Positions 58,926 through 64,000 of a stretch of 64,000 bases of DNA are shown here, piece by piece; the stretch's first letter is position 1; every line of letters begins with the position of its first letter. The DNA comes from Ricordea florida. Taxonomy: Eukaryota > Cnidaria > Anthozoa > Corallimorpharia > Ricordeidae. The stretch covers positions 1,077,501 through 1,141,500 of the forward strand of contig OX453274.1 in the NCBI GenBank assembly GCA_949710005.1, given 5' to 3'. The notes under the pieces are model-generated. The model was not told where the DNA came from. It saw only the letters and a program-made list of their open reading frames with translations, and ran no database searches. A program made the translations under genes and the position numbers.

Positions 58926-59567
58926 ATGATACAAAAAATCATGGAAGATTTACGAGATAAAATACCATTCCATTGTATTATAACTGGACCGACGAATTGC
59001 GGAAAAACAAAGTACTTAATTGAACAGCTCCGTGGTCCTTTCCGGAAAGTTTTTGAATATATTGTTTTAATTTGTCCGACTTATTCTAAAAATAAAACTT
59101 ATCATAATTTTGCTAAAAAGGATGAGCGTTTTTATGTATTATCTCCGGATGCAAGTAACGTAGAGGAGATTAATGAGTTACTAACTGTTTGCCAAACTTT
59201 ATTCTCCGGAACTAATACACTAATAATTCTAGATGATTGCGCTGTTTCTAATGATCTGAAGAAAAGATCAAATAAGTTCATAGATTTGGCATTCTCCGGA
59301 AGACATCATGGTTTATCAGTTTGGGTTCTAACCCAGCAATTAACATCCATAGCAAAACCATTCCGCGAAAATATAGCTTGCGTTGTTACTTTTCATAATC
59401 CGTCGCAGAAAGGGATGAAAATGTTTTTCGAAGATTACGGCGGCGATTTGGATTATGAATTGGGGAAAAAGTTTGTACAACTCCTGAAAACTGAAAAATA
59501 TTCTAGGTTATGTTTATCTTTGCGATATCCATTTAATTGCTATTTAGAGATACCCGAAGTGATTTAA
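58926..59567 (+). CDS. ATPase: Polinton packaging ATPase (FtsK/HerA superfamily)
   Basis: 213 residues from the first ATG. Walker A GPTNCGKTKYL (21-31), Walker B TLIILDDCA (about 97-105, D103-D104), and WVLTQQLTSIAK (T136, Q137) as a motif III-like element. This family pumps DNA into capsids. The first ATG (58926) is followed in frame by a second at 58941, which is preceded by AAAAAATC, the context shared by the starts at 60647 and 62220. I consider 58941 (208 residues) at least as likely a start. Downstream ORF begins 7 bases after the stop. Confidence 0.9.
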   Translation: MIQKIMEDLRDKIPFHCIITGPTNCGKTKYLIEQLRGPFRKVFEYIVLICPTYSKNKTYHNFAKKDERFYVLSPDASNVEEINELLTVCQTLFSGTNTLIILDDCAVSNDLKKRSNKFIDLAFSGRHHGLSVWVLTQQLTSIAKPFRENIACVVTFHNPSQKGMKMFFEDYGGDLDYELGKKFVQLLKTEKYSRLCLSLRYPFNCYLEIPEVI

Positions 59568-59574
59568 CAAAAAG

Positions 59575-60159
59575 ATGACAAAGCCGGAAGATTATATTGA
59601 CCAACCGACAGAAAAAACTGAGGGAAAAAATGATACTAATCAAAGTGAGGATCTTGAAATAAAACAAGAATCTCTTGCCATTCTCGCTGTTCTCGGGACA
59701 ACAAAAGAATATTTAGGAATTGAAATGAGCCTGGGAGATGTAAAGAAATTATCTGCAAAAGATGTAGAAAAATATTTTAATCGTTATCAATCGGTAATGG
59801 GTAAGAAAATTAACGGAGGATTGGTAGATTCTTCCCTAGAATTAGTTTCCAAACTTATTTCGTATTTAGTTCCGGTAGATGACATAGATGCTCTTTGCGA
59901 TGATTTGAAGAAAGATAATTTGGTTAATCGTGAATTAACAAACTTTGTAGGTCTCTTGGCATTAAAAGGAGGAAGACTGACAGCACTTGCTAGCGGGGTA
60001 TTCCAGGTTGCTAAACACGTTAAATTCAACAAAAATCAACAAAAATCAAGAGAAGGAGCAGTAAATTCTAACACAACTGATCGGCGCGCTGGCGCTTCCT
60101 CTGCAGATCTTGATCAGGAAACTAAGCAATCTGCTGAAGGTGTTGATACAGTATATTAA
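59575..60159 (+). CDS. Polinton ORF, 194 residues, unassigned
   Basis: Acidic N-terminus (MTKPEDYIDQPTEKTEGKND), a helical core (LGTTKEYLGIEMSLGDVKKL, VSKLISYLVPVDDIDALCDD, FVGLLALKGGRLTALASGVF), and a hydrophilic Ser/Ala/Asp C-terminus. No catalytic motif or confident membrane helix. It begins 7 bases after the ATPase stop, so it is probably co-expressed. Related proteins occur beside the ATPase in cnidarian Polintons, with no known function. Confidence 0.8.
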   Translation: MTKPEDYIDQPTEKTEGKNDTNQSEDLEIKQESLAILAVLGTTKEYLGIEMSLGDVKKLSAKDVEKYFNRYQSVMGKKINGGLVDSSLELVSKLISYLVPVDDIDALCDDLKKDNLVNRELTNFVGLLALKGGRLTALASGVFQVAKHVKFNKNQQKSREGAVNSNTTDRRAGASSADLDQETKQSAEGVDTVY

Positions 60160-60197
60160 AAAGATCTAAAAACTTATTTGTAGCATCTAAATAACAA

Positions 60198-60608
60198 ATG
60201 TCAGAAGAAAGAGCAGAGGGTGTTGAGCAGATTACTGCAGATCCCAAAACCGAAAATAAAGATACTAAAAAGAGGGAGAAGGATCCCAAAAAGGTCGCTG
60301 CTGGAAAGAAATTAGCGGAATATAATAAAAAAGCAAAAGAAGCATTAGCCAGAGAGATGAAAAACGAAGAAGCCCCGAAAACTACAGAGAACAGTGAATC
60401 AAAATCATGGCTTCCGGAGTTATCTTTTACTACTGTTTTATCCGTTGTTGGATTGGGGTTTACAGCATTTGATCTTTTTATGAGATATAAGGAAAAAGCT
60501 AGGGTTGAATATTCTAATAGGATCGCCGATTTATCCCAAGTTCCGCAAATACCGCAACCAAAAAAGATACCATTTTCTGCAACTCCAAAATCTTTAGGAA
60601 TGGAATAA
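60198..60608 (+). CDS. Polinton small protein with one membrane segment, 136 residues
   Basis: A charged, Lys/Glu-rich first half (KDTKKREKDPKKVAAGKKLA) and one hydrophobic segment, FTTVLSVVGLGFTAFDLFM (about 75-93), followed by a basic tail. Looks like a single-pass or capsid-inner-surface protein. Not assigned to a family. In the small-membrane-protein cluster downstream of the ATPase. Confidence 0.75.
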   Translation: MSEERAEGVEQITADPKTENKDTKKREKDPKKVAAGKKLAEYNKKAKEALAREMKNEEAPKTTENSESKSWLPELSFTTVLSVVGLGFTAFDLFMRYKEKARVEYSNRIADLSQVPQIPQPKKIPFSATPKSLGME

Positions 60609-60646
60609 AGTCATTTAAAAGTTTCTTACTGATGTAGTAAAAAATC

Positions 60647-60865
60647 ATGTCAACCGAAAACAAACTTGTGAAAACTGTAACTGATTCAGCTGTACTTATC
60701 GGATTAGGAGCTGGGGTTGGTTATGTGGCTAAAAAGGTAATGAAAGAATCATTTTTGAGTGATCCATCCTCGAGTATTACAAATTACACAAAATGGGTTG
60801 CCGTATTATCCGGAAGTATGTATCTTAAAACATATTTAGAGGATCAAAAGATTTTACCAAAATAA
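60647..60865 (+). CDS. Polinton small membrane protein, 72 residues
   Basis: Two hydrophobic stretches (AVLIGLGAGVGYVAK, 15-29, and WVAVLSGSMYLKTYL, 49-63) with a Gly-rich turn. Start preceded by CTGATGTAGTAAAAAATC, shared with the gene at 62220. The stop overlaps the next ATG by one base (TAATG at 60863-60867). Unassigned. Confidence 0.75.
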   Translation: MSTENKLVKTVTDSAVLIGLGAGVGYVAKKVMKESFLSDPSSSITNYTKWVAVLSGSMYLKTYLEDQKILPK

Positions 60866-61263
60866 TGGCATTAGCATCAATAGCAATGATGGGGATAGGT
60901 GCAATATTGAATGCGGGAGCATTTACCGGAGGAAATATGCTCGCAAAATATATAATGGGGCGCAATGTGGATACGGAAAAAATACGACACGATAAGGCAA
61001 TGGAAAAATATCAAAGGGATTACGCAGAATATCAGGAAAAAAGACAAAAAATGCTTGATTGGAAAATGAAGAAAAAAGAGGAAAAATATCAAGCATCAAA
61101 AAATATTTCGGCTACAAATCAAGCCTTTGAATTGTACGGGCAAATGACTGAACCAAAATTCTCTGATTATTACAAACCAAGCGATGATCAAAAGACCGGA
61201 GAAATGATATATGTCGGGGCAGGGATGTTAGGTTTGGGTTACACAGTCAGTAAAATATTATAA
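60865..61263 (+). CDS. Polinton membrane/coiled protein, 132 residues
   Basis: Hydrophobic N-terminus (MALASIAMMGIGAILNAGAF), a strongly charged helical middle (EKYQRDYAEYQEKRQKMLDW), a conserved-looking LYGQMTEPKFSDYYKPSDDQ, and a C-terminal hydrophobic helix (VGAGMLGLGYTVSKIL). Translationally coupled in layout to the previous ORF (one-base stop/start overlap), as in compact viral genomes. I recall related proteins in cnidarian Polintons; function unknown. Confidence 0.78.
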   Translation: MALASIAMMGIGAILNAGAFTGGNMLAKYIMGRNVDTEKIRHDKAMEKYQRDYAEYQEKRQKMLDWKMKKKEEKYQASKNISATNQAFELYGQMTEPKFSDYYKPSDDQKTGEMIYVGAGMLGLGYTVSKIL

Positions 61264-61274
61264 ATTATTATTTT

Positions 61275-61304
61275 GTTATGTAACCAGTAATTGGGTTATA
61301 TAAC
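61275..61304. terminator. Hairpin between convergent Polinton genes
   Basis: GTTATGTAACC (61275-61285) and GGTTATATAAC (61294-61304) pair over 11 bases with one G-T wobble, loop of 8. It lies in the 51-base gap between the 132-residue gene (+) and the 267-residue gene (-), so it could end transcripts from both sides. Inferred from position. Confidence 0.45.
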
Positions 61305-61314
61305 ATAAGTATAT

Positions 61315-62118
61315 TTACATTAGACTTCCTTCATCAGAATATTCATCATCTTCTTCTCGTTCCATTTCTTCGGCTGCAGATTTACTATCTGAAAATCTAA
61401 CTTTAGTTAATCTTTTCCTTTCTTTTTTTGGTTTTATAACTGCTTCATAAAGTTTTACTTGAAGCGCAATACAAGAACCGCTAATAAATATTGATTCAAT
61501 TTGTATTACACCTTCTTCAACCTGGCACCCTGTGCCTAATAATTTTAATGGATCAATTTCCTTATCATTTTTAGAGTCATAAAACTTGGTTGTAATTTTG
61601 TCTTCTCTTTTTTTCCAAAATAATTTTGCATACAAGGTTGGCCCTTTATCTGGAACTCTATCGGGTGAATTTTTTTCCGTCTTCCAGTATAGAGGATTTA
61701 AACCTCCTTTTTGTTTTTCAAGCTCATTTCTTTCCAACTCAAATTTTCCAATTTTGTCTCTATTCATAAGTAAATGATCAACGCAATTGTCGACAATTTC
61801 ATTGAATAAATCAATCCATTTTTCTTCTTCGGGGGTTGGGCTGCTTCCACCCCATAAACATAATGGAAACACATATCCCGTAATTGCACCCGTTTCTGGA
61901 CTTGTGTTTGTGGAAACACCATAAGAATATAAATTTCCGGTTTTAATTACAAGTTCTCCTTCTGTTCCATCATCATTTTTCGTAAAGATTTTAATTCTTT
62001 TGAATTCAACCTTGGGTTTTGTCCCAGGAATTTGGCCAATAATTGGTTTGGAAAAGATCATGCTTTCTTGGGGATTATAAGTATTAATATCAATTAATTT
62101 AGTAGTTTCGTTCGTCAT
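61315..62118 (-). CDS. Polinton conserved viral-type protein, 267 residues
   Basis: A globular N-terminus (FSKPIIGQIPGTKPKVEFKR, TGYVFPLCLWGGSSPTPEEE), then PLYWKTEKN, GPTLYAKLFWKKREDKIT, TKFYD, DPLKLLGTGCQVEEGVIQIE and SCIALQVKLYEAVIKPKKE, then an acidic tail (REEDDEYSDEG). The LYAKLF...KFYD...ALQVKLYEA layout recalls a conserved, probably OB-fold, protein of large DNA viruses and virus-like elements (DUF5871-like), possibly single-stranded DNA binding. That is from memory and not certain. Only the second minus-strand gene of the element, divergently transcribed from the 408-residue gene with a 101-base gap. Confidence 0.7.
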   Translation of the reverse strand: MTNETTKLIDINTYNPQESMIFSKPIIGQIPGTKPKVEFKRIKIFTKNDDGTEGELVIKTGNLYSYGVSTNTSPETGAITGYVFPLCLWGGSSPTPEEEKWIDLFNEIVDNCVDHLLMNRDKIGKFELERNELEKQKGGLNPLYWKTEKNSPDRVPDKGPTLYAKLFWKKREDKITTKFYDSKNDKEIDPLKLLGTGCQVEEGVIQIESIFISGSCIALQVKLYEAVIKPKKERKRLTKVRFSDSKSAAEEMEREEDDEYSDEGSLM

Positions 62119-62219
62119 TTTATTTCTTTTTATTTTTACTTTTATTCCTTTAAATCATTTTTTCTTTTATTTTCCGACTCAAGTTAGTCTAAAGATTTAT
62201 TGCTGATGAGTAAAAAATC
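62119..62219. promoter_or_regulatory. Divergent intergenic region before the 408-residue gene
   Basis: AT-rich, T-tract-rich gap. The right end carries GCTGATGAGTAAAAAATC immediately before the 62220 ATG, nearly the same as ACTGATGTAGTAAAAAATC before 60647. The left half has long A-tracts read on the minus strand. Confidence 0.5.
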
Positions 62220-63446
62220 ATGGCAGAAGAAATACCAATGGAAGATTTTTCAAGAGATAATAATGATGCCGGAGATGATGATAATTATGATTGGGATGAT
62301 ACAGCTTTACAAACCACAAACACATCTACAACCCTTGACCAAGAGTATCATGGTTATGATGATTATAACCAATCAAGAGACAGGGCTCAATGGGAAAAAC
62401 CATCAGAAAGAATGAACCTGGGAGAAAGAGATGAGGGATATGATAGAATGAGAGAAGCTAGGCAAGAACTCAAACGATATTACCCAAATTACGAACCCAA
62501 TGACGGCGCATTTAATGTTCGGTTTGGAGAAAATGGAAGTATAGAAGGCCAATTAAGTACCGCAAGAAATAATGTTTGGCATACAATAGTTGATGAAAAT
62601 GGGGTTCTTAATATAGAAAATTTACCAAAAACATTTAGAAAAGCTCTAGGTGCTGATTATGAAAGCATGTTAGAAAAATATAATAAAACCGCTTCAGAAT
62701 TAAATGAAGAAAAAGAAAAAAATAAGGAATTAAATAATATCGCAGAGGGTTTGATGGTAGAAATAAATACACATCCGCTGGAGATTGAAAGATATGCGGA
62801 AAGAGAAAAAGAACTTAGGGAATTCATTGAGAGACAACAGGCACAAAAAGCAGAAAATAAAAGTCTTTTCGATCAAACTGTAAAACAGAATGTGGAATTA
62901 AAAATACAAGCGGAAAAACTTTTGGACGAAGTAAAATTATACAAAGAAGAAATAGACAAATATAAGAAGGGTAAATCAAATGAATCAAAATTAAAACAAA
63001 GCAATGATCGATTAAAATCTGAGGTTGATAAATTAAAAGAACGACTTAGTAATAAAACAATTTCGAGCGAAGAACAATTATCAGATATTGAGAGCCGAAA
63101 AGATGAAATATTTAAAAATTTACCGCTGCGGGAGAAACTAAAGTATATATTCAAAAAGTATGGTTTTACAGTTTTTGGTATTTTAAGTGCGGTAGGCGTC
63201 ATCATTGGGGTAATAGTTTCCAATCTTTCAAAGGGTTTATCCGCTTTGGGAAGGGGAGTTGGAAATGGATTAAAAACTCTTGGGAAAAAACTAGGTGAAA
63301 TATTACCGGGAATGGTTGGCGCAATAGTTAGCTTTCTTTTCAAAACCGCAGGCCAGGTTATTGGATTTTTAGGCGAGAATGCTTGGCTTTTGATAATGGC
63401 TGTGGTTCTTTATTTTGTGGAAAGTATAAAAAAGAAGAGAAAGTAG
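62220..63446 (+). CDS. Polinton coiled-coil/membrane protein, 408 residues
   Basis: Acidic, disordered N-terminus, then a region with RYYPNYEPNDGAFNVRFGEN and WHTIVDENGVLNIENLPKTF (85-140), a long coiled coil (about 150-290, ESMLEKYNKTASELNEEKEK) and a hydrophobic, Gly-rich C-terminus (VFGILSAVGVIIGVIVSNL from 317; GNGLKTLGKKLGEILPGMVG; AWLLIMAVVLYFV) ending in a basic KKKRK. The tail looks membrane-active, as in capsid proteins that breach membranes on entry, but no such activity can be proven from sequence. I recognise it as a common protein of cnidarian Polintons. Likely virion or membrane structural protein. Confidence 0.8.
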   Translation: MAEEIPMEDFSRDNNDAGDDDNYDWDDTALQTTNTSTTLDQEYHGYDDYNQSRDRAQWEKPSERMNLGERDEGYDRMREARQELKRYYPNYEPNDGAFNVRFGENGSIEGQLSTARNNVWHTIVDENGVLNIENLPKTFRKALGADYESMLEKYNKTASELNEEKEKNKELNNIAEGLMVEINTHPLEIERYAEREKELREFIERQQAQKAENKSLFDQTVKQNVELKIQAEKLLDEVKLYKEEIDKYKKGKSNESKLKQSNDRLKSEVDKLKERLSNKTISSEEQLSDIESRKDEIFKNLPLREKLKYIFKKYGFTVFGILSAVGVIIGVIVSNLSKGLSALGRGVGNGLKTLGKKLGEILPGMVGAIVSFLFKTAGQVIGFLGENAWLLIMAVVLYFVESIKKKRK

Positions 63447-63504
63447 ATCTGCTTCGCGACCTCTTTGTGATCTAAAGATATCACACTGACCAGTAAAATA
63501 CAAT
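63447..63504 (+). promoter_or_regulatory. Promoter-like region before the last ORF
   Basis: ACTGACCAGTAAAATACAAT sits at 63485-63504, directly before the ATG. ACTGACCAG also occurs at 58885-58893 between the capsid and ATPase genes. Confidence 0.5.
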
Positions 63505-64000
63505 ATGGATCAATACAACGGAATTTATCCTCAATTAGCTGAAGAACCAAAAAATTTCAGGATTTTAAAGTCATGCGAAGTATTAAATAATCTTAATAAG
63601 GAAATTGTTCATTACGAGGAAGTAAGAAAAAAATACAATAGGGCAAGAGGAATATTTACAAAAATCAGTGTTGGAAGTGGCGTGTTTTCAGTTATCCTTT
63701 CAGCAAGTGGTTTGGGTACATCTCTTACTGGTTTTGGAGCTATTATTGGCGTACCGTTAGGTGTTGTGGGCGGTGTATGCGGCGGGGTATCGGTTGGTTG
63801 TGCCGCTATATCAAAAAGACTTTCTCATAATGTTAGTAAACATGAACAAACAGTTTCTCTGGCAAAGGCAAAAGTAAACACCATTAACGATTTAGTTTCA
63901 AAAGCATTGAAAGATAAAACTATATCTGACCAAGAATTTTCTCTAATTTTATCAGAGTCAGAAAAGTTTGAAAAACTAAAACTAGAAATCCGGCAAAAAA
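63505..64000 (+). CDS. Polinton Gly-rich membrane protein, partial (runs off right edge)
   Basis: Open for 165 codons without a stop. Starts MDQYNGIYPQLAEEPKNFRI, then a Lys/Asn/Glu helix, then a Gly/Ala/Val-rich hydrophobic stretch (SVILSASGLGTSLTGFGAII then VGGVCGGVSVGCAAI, about 59-101) with two hydrophobic helices, then a charged helical tail. It resembles the hairpin of hydrophobic helices in pore-forming or membrane-remodelling proteins, but that is inference. I recognise related proteins in cnidarian Polintons, where they are annotated only as hypothetical. Confidence 0.75.
   Translation, partial: MDQYNGIYPQLAEEPKNFRILKSCEVLNNLNKEIVHYEEVRKKYNRARGIFTKISVGSGVFSVILSASGLGTSLTGFGAIIGVPLGVVGGVCGGVSVGCAAISKRLSHNVSKHEQTVSLAKAKVNTINDLVSKALKDKTISDQEFSLILSESEKFEKLKLEIRQK

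Larger units (their letters stand above)
51200..64000. mobile_element. Polinton/Maverick (adintovirus-like) element, right end outside window
   Basis: A compact, AT-rich module encodes family B DNA polymerase, retroviral-type integrase, a double-jelly-roll-type capsid protein and a FtsK/HerA packaging ATPase: the defining gene set of Polintons/Mavericks, which are virus-like transposons of animals (adintoviruses when viewed as viruses). All listed ORFs are intact, without stops or frameshifts. Typical elements are 15 to 20 kb with terminal inverted repeats and 6-bp target duplications; about 13 kb is visible. The cysteine protease and a penton-type minor capsid gene were not identified and may lie to the right. 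The left limit is approximate. Confidence 0.92.

Overview
The window is eukaryotic and metazoan: long introns with GT/AG borders, phase-conserved extracellular modules, tRNA-derived SINEs, foldback MITEs and decayed non-LTR retrotransposons. Several repeats and mobile-element proteins look like those I know from anthozoan cnidarians (corals, sea anemones), so a cnidarian, probably coral-like, host is the best inference. I could not run a search to confirm it.

Positions 1 to 51,000 hold two tandem minus-strand paralogues of the ADAMTS family (secreted zinc metalloproteases of the extracellular matrix). Gene B (exons 4752 to 429) covers the prodomain and the first part of the protease and runs off the left edge. 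Gene A (exons 50970 to 14526) reads from the prodomain through reprolysin (HEVGH and Met-turn), disintegrin-like, TSP1, Cys-rich, spacer and further TSP1 modules. It then continues into an unusual C-terminal array of EGF-like and two kinds of Cys-rich, WSC-like modules, and ends with a four-residue terminal exon and an AATAAA signal. A five-exon block of that array (EGF-EGF-EGF-module B-module A) is duplicated in tandem. Splice phases agree across nearly all junctions; one is unresolved (44846/43492).

The introns and the intergenic stretch (4.8 to 14.4 kb) are full of repeats: five reverse-transcriptase relics, one probable Helitron fragment, one probable tyrosine-recombinase relic, hAT-like and foldback MITEs with arms up to 97 bp, several SINE copies, and an odd cluster of about 26 GGAAC/GTTCC words at 47.09 to 47.75 kb.

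From about 51.2 kb to the right edge (incomplete) lies a compact, AT-rich, virus-like Polinton/Maverick (adintovirus-like) element with intact reading frames. In order these are a protein-primed-type family B DNA polymerase with a multidomain N-terminus (+), a retroviral-type integrase (-), a 59-residue ORF (+), a probable double-jelly-roll major capsid protein (+), a FtsK/HerA-type packaging ATPase (+), four small ORFs (+), a 267-residue protein (-), a 408-residue coiled-coil/membrane protein (+) and a partial Gly-rich membrane protein (+). Together they supply replication (PolB), integration (INT), capsid (MCP) and genome packaging (ATPase); the small membrane proteins are unassigned. Genes are packed with gaps of a few bases to about 100 bp, with tail-to-tail overlap and start-proximal promoter-like motifs repeated between genes. 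The element lies just upstream of gene A's first recognisable exon, where gene A's signal-peptide exon would be expected.
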